This document shows positions 1 through 11,081 of a DNA stretch of 64,000 bases, piece after piece. The number at the start of each line of letters is the position of its first letter. Position 1 is the first letter of the stretch. Below the pieces are notes generated by a model that worked only from the letters and a program-made list of their open reading frames with translations, did not search any database and was not told where the DNA came from. Made by a program: the position numbers and the translations under genes. The stretch comes from Rhyacophila brunnea (Eukaryota > Arthropoda > Insecta > Trichoptera > Rhyacophilidae), in contig JAGYXB010000106.1 in assembly GCA_022495005.1 (NCBI GenBank), positions 1-64,000 on the forward strand. Direction: 5' to 3'.

Positions 1-501
1 AGGTACTCCTCATACTGGTCATTGGACAGCACATTGTGGATGATTGACTTGAAGGGCTGCTTGCATAGGGGACACTCCGCTTTTATCTGTATTACATATA
101 ATTTGGTCCATTAATAAAGATACTGCAATGAAAATGCAACATTAGGGCACAAGTCACCCGGCCTGCATAAGACCTGATGGATAATAAAATTCCATGCATA
201 TTTTACAGATAATACATTCACTCCCAACTCGATATATTTACCCCCTAGATGGGGAATTAAGAAAGGGCAAAATGGGCACATTACTCACTTTACTCCATGT
301 CAAAAGACAATTGAAACAGAACTGGTGCAGGCAAGAGTCCGTGAAGCACTTATTTCTGCATCGACTGAGACATATTGCACAGTCGGGCGGAGGAGATGAA
401 CGTCCTGAATTCATCGACAGTGGCGGCGTGCCTTCCTCTTTCAGGGACATATTCCCATCTGAGTCGCCTGGGGAAACGATACCAGGCAAAACTTCTTCCA
501 T
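1..501 (-). CDS. Topors: Topors-like RING-finger E3 ubiquitin/SUMO ligase, N-terminal part (truncated by window edge)
   Basis: Two minus-strand exons are visible: 289-501 (ATG at 499-501) and 1-86, which runs off the window. The first encodes about 71 residues with a Ser/Pro-rich lead and the first half of a RING finger (CAIC...C-x-D-x-C-x-H-x-F-C-x-x-C). It stops at a GTGAGT donor after W-S-K. The second opens after an AG acceptor (87-89) with I-K-A-E-C-P-L-C-K-Q-P-F, completing the C3HC4 RING, and continues N-V-L-S-N-D-Q-Y-E-E-Y. The RING and the residues after it are those of the Topors family, nuclear proteins that ligate ubiquitin and SUMO. The junction is in phase 0. The 5' leader may carry a further intron, since an AG acceptor-like site lies just upstream of the ATG. 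The rest of the protein (usually a long RS-rich tail) is outside the window. Confidence 0.9.
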
Positions 502-1338
502 GACACTGCTTTCTGTGGAATGAAATGTTCGCTTGTGGTTTCAGTTGACGGAATATGCATGAGTATATGATAAAATAAGGGTGCATGAATTTACTCGTTG
601 TGAAATAAGTATGTATTCTCACATCATAGGCACAAATCAAACCAACGATTTTCCTAATATCTTATATCCTATTCCTTGGAAAATCAACAATTTATAACGA
701 AAAACAGCACGCATAAAAAACCTAGAGCCAAATGTGAATAGTTTGATCAATCACGAGATAAGAAAAAATTAAAGCACAAGCACATGAAAATTTGACAGAT
801 AGGTACGTAGGTAGGTAGGTACCTTGTTTCAAAATTCATTAGAGATCAATGGCTATTTTCATGGAAACATTAGAGATATCAACGGTATATTCATATACTA
901 CAACAATTAGAAAAACTTACCAGAATATTAAACGCGTAGCGCGTATAATACGTGAAGTATTACATTCATAGTTTAGTGACACAATATGAAGATTTAGCAA
1001 GTGTTCAATGATTCAGTACCAGGCACAAATACCACATATTATTGTATCCTATAATAATCATTTGACTCATCATATTGTATTGCAAATTCAGATCAATGAA
1101 TCACTAATTGTTATCCAATATCAATTAGCATCCACAGGACAATTGAAAGGCTATACGCCACACAATAGAATGACAATAATAATTCAAAAGAACTGATTAA
1201 TCTACAATCTACATCCCTTACGAACCTAACTTCACGTCCCTTTTCATAGATAATATCCCTGTGGACTCATTACAGTCATTCGGTGTTGCAGTGCAGTGTG
1301 AAGTATTTCCACTTCAATTATTTGTCTACCTATGCCTA
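502..1338. other. Gene-free AT-rich stretch upstream of Topors
   Basis: No exon-like reading frame was found. It should hold the Topors promoter and leader. A short GTAG/GGTACC-type microsatellite lies at about 802-823; similar TAGGTAGG runs recur elsewhere (4013-4020, 60424-60440). Confidence 0.5.
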
Positions 1339-1509
1339 CTGGTCGACAAACTTATCTAGATAATAAGATGGGGAGCCACTGTCGAAAACTATCTAATCAT
1401 GACTCGTAACTGGGAAAATCTGACATTCGGATGACATTTTTCAATATGTCGTCCTATGGTAGTTCGTAGTTCTATTTTTGGTCATTCTTCAGATAAGTTT
1501 GTAGGTCTG
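1339..1509. mobile_element. MITE family A, copy 1 (TIR, TA flanks)
   Basis: The ends carry inverted ACAAACTTATCT (1346-1357) and AGATAAGTTTGT (1491-1502), flanked by TA. A second copy at 32842-33008 shares both ends and interior words such as ATCTGACATTCG and GAGCCAC. At about 170 bp with no coding potential, it is a short non-autonomous DNA element, probably Tc1/mariner-type given the TA flanks. The superfamily assignment is inference. Confidence 0.65.
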
Positions 1510-1735
1510 TACGCAGTGATGCCAACCGTACTATAATTATAGTACAATACTATAATTTTAATTCCGCAAAAAATGGAAAATACTATAATTTTACGGCAAA
1601 TATACCAAAATGCTATAATTTTAAAGGATTCTAGACGAAAAATGTTCCTGTACTATATCTTTTTCAGAAATACTATATTTTTTTTGCCATTGTACTATAA
1701 TCAGCATAGAAAAAGATGGCAACACTGTCTGTACG
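1506..1735. mobile_element. hAT-type MITE with 8-bp target duplication
   Basis: The element at 1514-1727 starts CAGTGATGCCAACC and ends GATGGCAACACTG. It is flanked by the perfect 8-bp duplication TCTGTACG (1506-1513 and 1728-1735). The CAGTG ends and 8-bp duplication point to hAT. The interior repeats TACTATAATTTTA-like words several times. It abuts MITE A, and its target duplication overlaps the last bases of that element. A longer relative is at 31307-33297. Confidence 0.8.
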
Positions 1736-1748
1736 GCATAAGACTAGG

Positions 1749-4010
1749 TAATCGTCACCGTTTTAGCAAAACCATCTATGTGTCACTTTTATCAAAAAAT
1801 GACTTTTAAATACTAAGTCATTCCCTTATTTTTGTCTATAGCCAGTAAAATGATCTTACGTAAGCAGTAAACTCTGCTCCAGTTATTTCCAAAATAGAAA
1901 ACAGCTAAGGTAAGGTTCAAAACCACGGTTCACAAAAACAACTATGTGTATATTATAGTAACATATCGTCACCGTTTTAGCAAAACCATCTATGTGTCAC
2001 TTTTATCAAAAATGACTTTTAAATACCAAGTCATTCCTTATTTTTTTCTCTATAGGCCAGTAAAATGATCTATGTGTTGGGTAAACTCGCTCCGAAGTTA
2101 TTTCAAAAAATTAAAAACAGCTATGTGTAAGGTTCAAAAACCACGGTTCACAAAAACAACTATGTGTATATTATAGTAACATATAGATGGTATTTTGATA
2201 TCGAGAGTGTAATGTTTTTTTACAGTTTGGCTACACATTGTTTGTTTATATGTTATATGCTATGCATTATGGTCTTGCACGACGGCTTGAAAGATGCTTT
2301 CTCAAAAAGAGAGACAGGAAATATTCAATAATTTCTGGAAGATGCCTACATGGTCAATAGGGTATAGGCGAGAATTAATTTAAAAGTTGGATAAACAACT
2401 ACAAACGTCTCGATGACAGTGGCAAATTGAAAGCAACAATGACAGGTAATAAGAATCTGACTGAAGATAAATAATTGGTAGTGCAACCAAAAATCAAAAC
2501 GGAGAGATTTGTGAAAAAATGTTACATTATGGTTGGATCTAATTCCAAAGTTCCCAGCCATTATTGCAGAGAAAATACCTCCAGGGTGTGTGTGGAATTG
2601 TGTTTCCGATCCAAAATACAAATGCATGATGAATATAAAAAATGGTCTCTGGAAAATGGTCATAAAGCAGCAGAATATACTCCAGTATATTTACCACCAA
2701 AAAATCAGTATCCACCAACCACGTAAAGATCAGTGTGCCATCACTGCCATCTGCTGTAGTTATAAAATGAAGAATGTTTCAGAAATGGAATACAATAGCC
2801 ACATTATTAAAAAAAAAAAGATGCTAGAAGACCAAAAATGAAATGAAGGAGAGTACCAGAAGTATTACTGGACGGTTAGTAATCACAATGGATCTCCAAA
2901 GTGTGCTGCTATGTCCAAAACACAGGCACAAATGTATTATAAACAAAAGATGCAACTACACAATTTCACCATATACATTCTTCATAATGTATCTTCTAAT
3001 GAATTTGTCTCATCTCATCAAAAGCAGGACAATACAATGAAATAATTCTAATATCGGATGGGTGTGGATATCAAAACCGAAATAAATTATTCGCTACTGC
3101 TCTAAGTTATATCTTTAGAGAGAAAAAACATCGAGATTCAACAGCTTTTTCTGGAAAAAGGCTACACCATGATAGAGGCCGATAGTGCACATGCCACCTA
3201 AGAAAAGTATTTTAAGCCTCCAATATATTCACCATCTGATTATATAGCACATATGCGGCTAGCAAGACCAACACAACCTTATAAAATTAATGTCATTGAT
3301 TTTTAATTTTTAAGAATTATGGATAAGATTAAATCTGGATTAAGTTCAATCAGACCAGGAAAACGAACCGGAGATCCTGTTGTATATGATTTTAAAATGT
3401 TACAGTATCTACCAGATGGAACAATCTTTTACAAACTCAACTTTATCAGTGCAACCGTTTGACTGCCTTTGTAATATATATAATGAATCATTGCCAATAT
3501 CGCAGTCGAAATACATACATCTTCAGGAATTAAAAAGTGTAATAGAGAAAGATCACCACTATTTCTACGATAACCTAACATTTAAACCTGCTAATAGAAA
3601 GTAAACGAACTTATAAATATAATATCATCTCAGTATTGCATTAATAATTAATAAAATGATATTGCAATTTATCACTAACGCACTATGTATATTTCAACTA
3701 TTATTTATGTAACAGTTTTTCATGAATTTATTATTATTTACATTTTGATGAATAAATTAAACTATGTGTATTTACAAAACGGTCAAAACAACTTATGTGA
3801 CATCACAAACTGTATTTTTATTATTTTTGTATTAAAATAAAAGATTTTTGTAAACAAAATAATAATCTTAGACCATTTTCTGATTATAATAAAGCATTCT
3901 TCATAATTTTAATGTTTAAATGTAACATTATTTTTTTATTCAGTTTTATCCTTCTCCTGCACAATTTGAGAAAGTGCACATAGATGGATTTGCTAAAACG
4001 GTGACGTAAT
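1749..4010 (+). mobile_element. TIR DNA transposon of unassigned superfamily, TAAT target duplication
   Basis: Terminal inverted repeats of about 30 bp with one mismatch start at 1753 (CGTCACCGTTTTAGCAAAAC...) and end at 4006. TAAT flanks both ends (1749-1752, 4007-4010). The left end is tandemly duplicated: 1753-1966 and 1967-2184 are two copies of about 215 bp, each beginning with the TIR. The octamer CTATGTGT recurs in the subterminal DNA (1776, 1942, 1990, 2070, 2121, 2160, 3762), as expected of transposase-binding sites. A decayed coding region lies between (see the pseudogene entry). I cannot assign the superfamily with confidence. Confidence 0.8.
2400..3604 (+). pseudogene. Decayed transposase-like gene inside the 1749-4010 transposon
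   Basis: Plus-strand frames, broken by stops and frameshifts, carry conserved-looking blocks in order. These are Y-Y-K-Q-K-M-Q-L-H-N-F-T-I-Y near 2930-2980, L-E-K-G-(Y/H)-T-M-I-E-A-D-S-A-H near 3150-3200, P-I-Y-S-P-S-D-Y-I near 3220-3245, I-R-P-G-K-R-x-G-D-P near 3350-3380, and S-Q-S-K-Y-I-H-L-Q-E-L followed by K-D-H-H-x-F-Y-D-N-L near 3510-3585. From memory, these blocks occur in this order in a widespread, poorly characterised insect transposon-associated protein family. I know of no settled family name. Acidic and His residues in the E-K-G-x-T-x-x-E-x-D-S-x-H block could be catalytic, but that is inference. The copy is non-functional. Confidence 0.65.
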
Positions 4011-4031
4011 ATAGGTAGGTAGGGTGAATGC

Positions 4032-4950
4032 TATAGTAATGGGACATTTAGGGAAATTACTTTTTTAAAAGAATATTAGCCTCTAGGGAACATATCTGAT
4101 TATGTAAAGATGCGAAATTGAATGAATTTTAAGAAAATGCATGTTAAAATAATATAACCAAAAGCATTTATTAGAAATTTATATTCTTCGGAAAAAAATT
4201 GAGAAAACATAGTAATGGGACACCTTTGACATAGTAATGGGACGCCAGTGGTACAGTTATGGGACACAGCATTTAAATCAAATTACAGATTAATTTAGAT
4301 ACCTAAAGTCTTAGCCTAAAATAAATCTTGAAGGCTATACCTAAATACATAATTACATTTTCACACTTACAAAAATAAAACACATTTAATGACAAAAACC
4401 ATGTTGTAGAATCTGAACACAATAAAAAAAATTGTTTTAGTAATGGGTCAGTACAGTGTTATAGTAATTGGACACCCGGCCAATAACTGAACGCAAAGAG
4501 CTAATCAACTGATATTTGGTAAATAAGCTAATAATAAATAAGCACGAACCATTAAAGTCCACATTTAAGCAAACACAGTAATTGGACAGGCTGTCCAATT
4601 ACTAAAAAGTATTAAAATCCGTTCTAGTAATTGGACCTACTTACCATTAGGTTATTTTTCGAGCTGATAAGTAAATCTCAATGCATATAGATATTTCGTA
4701 GTCCCTCGCACTTCTTGTAAAAAATGCCATTGAAAGATCACTGTAATAGAACAAACACGACGTGTTTTTGCGATTTTGAGGTGACTTCAACTAAGAATTA
4801 TATTTTGTAAGTAGAGCCAACTAGCGACGGAAAAATACAAATGCAGTCATATAAAGAGGAAATGACAGAATAGATCTGTCTCCTTCGCGCGTACAGAATT
4901 GCTTAGGTAATCTTATTTTGGGAGTTTAAAGTTTAGGTGTCCCATAGCTA
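4032..4950. mobile_element. Probable non-autonomous DNA element with repeated AGTAATGGGACA motifs
   Basis: A 12-14 bp word, AGTAATGGGACA or AGTAATTGGACA, recurs at about 4034, 4210, 4232, 4253, 4438, 4462, 4577 and 4626. It occurs in inverted form at 4592-4603 and 4937-4949. Copies at 4577-4603 form a near-perfect inverted pair around GGC. The outermost copies (near 4032 and 4950) are inverted relative to each other, so they could be termini with the others as subterminal binding sites. No coding frame was found. Boundaries are approximate. Confidence 0.5.
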
Positions 4951-5296
4951 ATTCCATAATTATGGAAACTTTCCAATTCCAAAATAAGCTTTCTCCTGTA
5001 GTGCTTGTTACAGTAACAAATTGAATGAACTGTTCACAAATTTTGATGTTATTTTCATCGTATATTATGTATATAATTAAATACACAAAGAAAATTGTTG
5101 CGTTATCGAAATGTCACAGGTTTCGTCGGCAAGGATTGAAAAATATTTTTATTAAATTGGAGGCATAGTGGCGGTAACCGTTGAGCGTGTCATCAGCGAC
5201 TGGCGGATTGCAAGTGACTAGCAGCAACCATGCTGTACATGTGCGCCTAGCATGCTAAACCATTACTCAAATAATATCGGCTGTGCTACCCGCTTG

Positions 5297-6197
5297 GTCT
5301 AGAGCAGTGGTTCTTAACCTATTCGAAATCACGGTGCACTTTTGATCATAAGAAAAAAAAGCGGTGCACCAAAATCAATCGTCTTTTCCTTGTATGCTTG
5401 TGTTAATGTTTAATTAAAAGTATCTGCTAAATATGCCATTTTAGCACACCAATTACCATCATTCTGAAGACGTTTTACATAATCATCCATACTTTGTTAT
5501 CCATCCTTAATTTTGGAAAAAGATTAACAATTCATTCTTAAGTTCTATGAATTGGCATACAATTTTACCCCTAGATAGCCATCTCACTTCAGTGTGAATA
5601 AGCAAACATTCGTAAGTACTAAGCTTCCACAGAAATGCTAATTTTTTTAAAAATGCCTGTTTTTTAAGGTCTGGATTTAATGAAATTTACCCTATTTACA
5701 ACTTGGTCTAGTACAGGTTTTAGTGCTGCGGTAATGTTTTCGAAACTATAGATTCCCTGTGTAAAAAAAACAGTGCGTAGATATAATATTAGGGTTTCTT
5801 GTCCTTGCGAGGGTTAAAAATCCTTTAAATAAGCCTACCATTGACGGAGCACCATCCATACAAATTCCTCCATGATATTTTAGATTGTTCTAAATATGAA
5901 GAAATAGAATCAAAAACATCTTGTCATGTCGTACGCTTGGTGAGTTCTTTGCAGCATAGATATTGATTCACTATTTTGTTTTCATTTATGAAACGAAAAC
6001 CTGTGAGGCTAACGGAAAATGCGTGCGATCGATTCGGCAACATCGAAATCACATTAGATCTTTCATCAACTTTCATAATTTCACGAAGGACTTTTTCGGT
6101 TTTTACTATTTCGCGGATTTTTCTGCTTTTATCATTATTTTAGCGGTGCACTTGCAACAAGCCATCGGTGCAACGGTTAAGAACCACTGGTCAAGAG
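5297..6197 (-). mobile_element. Internally deleted hAT transposon with decayed transposase
   Basis: The element at 5305-6189 has the classic hAT terminus CAGTGGTTCTTAACC and its inverse, flanked by an 8-bp duplication with one mismatch (GTCTAGAG at 5297-5304, GTCAAGAG at 6190-6197). Minus-strand frames contain transposase blocks typical of the ZBED5/FAM200-like hAT group: M-D-G-A-P-S-M-V-G near 5840-5870, K-P-V-L-D-Q-V-V-N near 5690-5730, and H-T-E-V-R-W-L-S-R-G-K followed by E-L-K-N-E-L-L near 5520-5600. Stops and frameshifts are present and both ends of the protein are missing. Non-functional. Confidence 0.88.
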
Positions 6198-7431
6198 CTA
6201 AAATATTTATGCCACAATTTACACCACCACCGACTGTGGTGGGCATGGCCCCACATCATGAATCGGGCCCTAAGGCCAGGATGTTTGGTGGGCCCCCTTA
6301 CCTATCACCATGGTTAAGGGAAATGTGATGTTCTACAGTAGTGTTCCTTCCCAAATGGTATTTCGTGGATTTATTTATATTTTTAAATAATCCCCTATTG
6401 ATTTGTCGGACGTCATATCATATTATCGATCATTATCATACTATGAACCATTGGTCGCGACCCCCTCTTGTGGTAGCCAAAAGTAGTATTCAACCCTTCG
6501 ATATTGGATAAAATAACCATTTTTATTTTTCTATTTAGTGTTTAGTTATTTAGTGTTTCGAAATTTTTGTGTTAGAAATTAAAATCTAAGAAAATTTTCT
6601 AAAGAGGGTGCTGGTGAATTTGAAATCATTTTTTGCCGTGTTTTTATTTGTCTAAGCTATTGGCTTTCAATTTAAATGTTTTTGGGGGGTGCCAGGACCC
6701 CCTGCCCCTAGCAGAAAGGCCTAGAGAAGCCCTATTTAGTCCGATCACAGAATATTAATAATCAGGCCAGATTGACGTTGACAATGCCTTCCCCAAAAAC
6801 ATATTATTTTCAATAATAGGTAGGTACTTTTCTTACTTTGTATTCACAAAATCACTTACCTATTAACGTACCTACTTGTTAAACATTTCAAGCTATATTG
6901 ACGTTCGCACAAACGAACTTAATTGATTTTGACGAATAATTGTTTGCAAATATTCTTCACGGCGTATCAGTGTGGACAATAATTGTATTGTCTGTAAATG
7001 TTGAACTTTTGTAAATATATTTAGAATAAATTGGGTTGTTAATTGATTTTTTCCATAGAGATTGATCGAAAGAGATTGATTGAGGGAAAGAGAGGAGTCC
7101 AATCTCCTTGATTTTTTCAGATTAATTTTCAGCTTCTGAACCCTCTGGGCAAATAAAAAAACCGTCATAATTAGGATCCGATATTGCTTTTTATAATATC
7201 ACCTGACTTGCGTGGCAACGGAGCAGGGGCATTACTCTTGTTTTGTCATGACATGATAACATTTATATTTTTTTTGTAATTCATTCAGTTGGTAACACTA
7301 AACTTGTCAAAAATAGGATTGGTTTGAGAGTGCATGAGTGTTTGTTGGCGCCTGTCAGATAAGGCGTTTGGAAATATTCTATAATATCTATTCTTTTCAT
7401 ATAGACAGAATCCAATACACTTTAGTTTAAA
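6198..7431. other. Intergenic stretch upstream of the PDZ gene
   Basis: No recognisable exon. The 3' end of this stretch, roughly 7200-7431, should contain the promoter and leader of the PDZ gene. A GC-richer patch at 6230-6310 contains GGGCC words of the kind seen near hAT ends, but I could not define an element. Confidence 0.4.
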
Positions 7432-7997
7432 ATGGCGAAAATGGCATTTCAGCACCAGGCGGGCACAGCCATGGAGTGCCTAAGTGTGAGTGCTTGTTCA
7501 TTTTTTTTATAATAACACTCCCAGAATGACTTTGTTGGTATGTCGATGAAACTGAATTATTAATATGGTCAATGCATTTCCAGATACCCATCACATTGCA
7601 CAAAGAAACAGGAATCGACTTAGATGGCCGGGAAGTTATGAAATGTGGCTTCAAAATTGGGGGTGGCATAGACCAGGATTTTCGTAAAAGCCCCCAGGGA
7701 TACACTGACAATGTAAGTTACGAAATGCTATATAGGTACAAATGGGTATTTTTGGTAAGATGTAGCCCATAAATTCGTTATGATTGTCGACCCCTTTTTT
7801 GTCTTCAGGGCATATATGTTACTGAAGTGCACGATGGCAGTCCAGCAGCAAAATCTGGTCTTAGAATGCACGACAAAATTCTCCAATGCAATGGATATGA
7901 TTTTACAATGGTAACACACAAAAAGGCTGTCAACTACATAAAGAAACACCCCATTCTAAATCTCTTAGTTGCTCGGAAAGGAGTTACCTCAACATAG
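7432..7997 (+). CDS. Tax1-binding protein 3 / TIP-1-like single-PDZ protein (complete, 3 exons)
   Basis: Exons 7432-7485, 7584-7712 and 7809-7997 join in phase 0 through GTGAGT/CAG and GTAAGT/CAG sites. They give 123 residues, almost the length of human Tax1BP3 (124). A single PDZ domain fills most of the protein. The carboxylate-binding loop region reads C-G-F-K-I-G-G-G-I-D-Q-D (exon 2), close to the L-G-F-S-I-G-G-G-I-D-Q-D of the human protein. Exon 3 carries G-I-Y-V-T-E-V, G-S-P-A-A-x-x-G-L, D-K-I-L-Q-C-N-G and M-V-T-H. Proteins of this family are cytoplasmic, consist of little but the PDZ fold, and compete with scaffolds for C-terminal ligand motifs. Another ATG in frame lies at codon 4; the first was chosen because it opens the frame. 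Confidence 0.93.
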
Positions 7998-10774
7998 AGT
8001 ATTCATGTCACTGTCCCGCCAGATAAGTGTTTTGAATGGCAAACTGCCACTGTCCATAGCTAGCAATATTTCAAGACAGAGATAGTCGCTTTGACTACTC
8101 TTATGCTCTTATTAAAGTTTTTCACCTACAAACCGTACCTATTTATTATTGTTAAGTACATCAAGCACGGATAGTGATATTGTTTTTTTTAGAACCCACA
8201 TTTTAGGGGAGCAAATGTTATGATGGCAAATGAAATGAAATGAAATGTTATCAATCAGTAGTGTTTCTATTAAGTCAACAGTGGCCAAATTTGTATGTAT
8301 TATTTTAAAGAATATATTAGCTATAAGGTTTTCACATATAAGTTATTTATCTCACAAATTATTGTAAATCATAATCACATCGTTATTGTAATATGTATTC
8401 GGTAGGGCTGGATTTCTTTACAAAATTTTACCACTTCTATTAACAATCGTATGGAAAAGATAGAAAGTACTTAATAACAATAAATATTACACATCAATTT
8501 TTAAACTATTTTTAATAAAACTTTGTTGATAGAATTATTTTTTGAGTTTTTGCATCTATATCAATATTTTTGCTTTAGTTATGGAACATTTTATTATATT
8601 TTCTCACTTAAATGCGTGAGTTCCGTCTTTAAGGCTAATCAGTTTACATATAAATGGAAGTTTTCACCTGCCAGAGGTCTTTGCTCTCATTATTTTATTA
8701 CTCTTAGAGGTTGTCCATATATGACATCACGCTATAATAGGGAGAAAAGGGGGAACTGATATGATGATTTATGATGAAGGGATCAGGAGGGTTGTAAAAA
8801 ATGTGATGTTACTCATTATTTTCTGAGAATAAAATATTCTGTGAGAACATTCTATTTGAAATTGATAATTTTTGAAAAATTTATTTTTTAATGAACCCCC
8901 ATTCAACCGCGGGTGTCAAAATAGCCAAAATTTTGACTCTTTATAGTCGAACAAGATTAAATAAATACTAATAAACCAGAGGTGTATCATGTCAATGTCA
9001 ATCACAGACAGTGACAATGACTATTGTAATATGAAATAATTATGTAATTTTATTATATTATAATATCTACTATATTTTTGTAGCATTATGGTAGCTTATG
9101 TCCTATATTTTTAATTAATTACCATTCTTAAACTACTTTTATATTATTTTTATAACAATGTAATATTTTGTTGTTTTTATTTTGAATTCTTTAATATGAA
9201 ACACAATAATATAAATAAGTAATAATCATGAATTATCATGAAGTAAACTTTGAATCCTTTGAAAAAATTACAATGGAAAATTATGTTAACATTAGAGATG
9301 TTTTGATATACTTATTATAGAATAATGTCTTATGAAACCTGTCACATTGGTAAAAATAATACATAGGTACTATGGACACCCCGGGTGACTTAGATCAGAC
9401 ATGTTCAACTTGAAGTAGGCTGCGGTCTACTATCCGCTATCAAAACTGGCAGTAATCTATAACATTCTCCCACCATTAATCTTCAACTTGAACAAGCATT
9501 TATTATATTTGGCCGAGGACACTTAAAAATTAAACAACACCATAACAAAGAAATGCTCAATTTCCCATTTGTCATGAATTGGTGTTCTTTTGGTCACTCA
9601 TTGACAAATTAAATTACATGTTTGAAGAGCCTACTGCTCGACGGTAAGAGGAAACTATACCTCAGTTTGAAGTGTGAGGATTCACATCTTCTCTTTTTCT
9701 CACTCCTGCAGCAGGCCGAGAGTGATGCAATAGGAATCTAGTGTTACGATAAGGTCACACGGGCATTCTCATGGTTCATTTAGAGATAACTTTCACATAA
9801 GCTAGTTAAGGAAATAAAAATATGAAACGTTTAATGCTTCCCTTTGAAAATCTCAATGAAATAATATTATATTACAACTGAATGTATACGCTTTTTACCA
9901 GTGACTTCCCTAGGCAAAGCGCCATTCATAAGACAACCGGTTTTCAACTTTAAATGACATACCAAATAACAGAATTGCTGGATGTTGCTGTGTGACCTAT
10001 TTTTTATATATTGCTGCTGATTTTCGTTTTTTCTACTTGTTTTAAAATCACAAATTTTATAATGCAATGAAAAAATATACTTCCCATAGAATTGGTAAAA
10101 ACTATTTATTAATCAGGTAACATAATATCTTATTCTGAATTATTGTCGAAATGGTCAGTGTTTTTTGTACACATAATAGAACCCCGTGAAAGGACCTAAG
10201 TAATAAATCACTTCCTAAGCTGACCCTAACTTAGTCATTTTATCTATATATTAACAAAAAGACTTTGTTATTGATTCATTTCAAAATATCACCTGCATTA
10301 TTTATATTATTCCATTTAGGACATGTTTCCAACAGATCATTATTTAAAAATTAGAGATACTCAACCAGTAAGCTGAATTTATTGTTTAATCAAAATGATT
10401 TGATGATATTTAATGTTATGTGTAAATTCTATAATCTTAATCATCGCTCCTCGGGTGTGCCGCCCCCACGGGACGTCACTGCTTTTTACATTTTCATTAA
10501 TCAATTCTTATGAGCCTTTGATACGATCGACTAAACCCCATCGAGCAATCGATGTGTAAGACAAGTCTGGTCTAGTTTAGGCCATCTCTAAGGCAGTAGA
10601 TTGTGTGCTAACCACCAGCTAGCAAAATGTGTTTTTTTTAAATGTGATTCAGTGGATTGGCAAAGTGGCTAGCAACCATTCCTTATAGGTGAACGATAGT
10701 CTGTTAATATAACCATCATTTTGTGGAGGTCTATATACTCCACTAAATGAGTAAACATTGTGATTTTCTTAGTA
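7998..10774. other. 3' flank of the PDZ gene and gene-free AT-rich DNA
   Basis: AATAAA-type signals occur in the first 500 bp (for example AACAATAAATATT near 8480), which is the likely 3' UTR. Beyond that I see no exon. The words GAGGTTGTCCATATATGACATCACG near 8706 resemble termini of repeated elements I have seen in insects, but no partner end was found. Confidence 0.4.
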
Positions 10775-11081
10775 TACAGGGGGTCCTCATTATCCGAGTA
10801 TTCGTTATCCGAGTCCCCGTAGTTACGAATTTGAAGGGAAATGCAAAAAAACTATAAAAACACATTAAAAACATAAGCGCAACACCTCACAGTCGTCAAC
10901 TGCCACTTTCAATCCTACACTCCTACGCTATTTCTGTCTTGTTCACATATATTTTTTTTCTAAACGTGCCCCAATCAAACTCATTTATGTACTAAGTAAT
11001 TTTGGTCCCCGTTTTAAGCGGATTCGCTTTGAGAGGTATTTTTTCAGTCCGAGTTACCCTCGGATAACGAGGACTCCTGTA
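10775..11081. mobile_element. Tigger/pogo-like MITE
   Basis: The 303-bp element at 10777-11079 is flanked by TA. It begins CAGGGGGTCCTCATTATCCG and ends with the inverse CGGATAACGAGGACTCCTG. The wording CAGG-x-x-TCCTC-x-TTATCCGAG is typical of pogo/Tigger termini. It has no coding potential. Confidence 0.85.

Noticed and set aside
4032..4950. CRISPR or operator array
   Set aside because: Motifs occur at irregular distances and in both orientations, unlike CRISPR; a transposon with subterminal sites is more likely.
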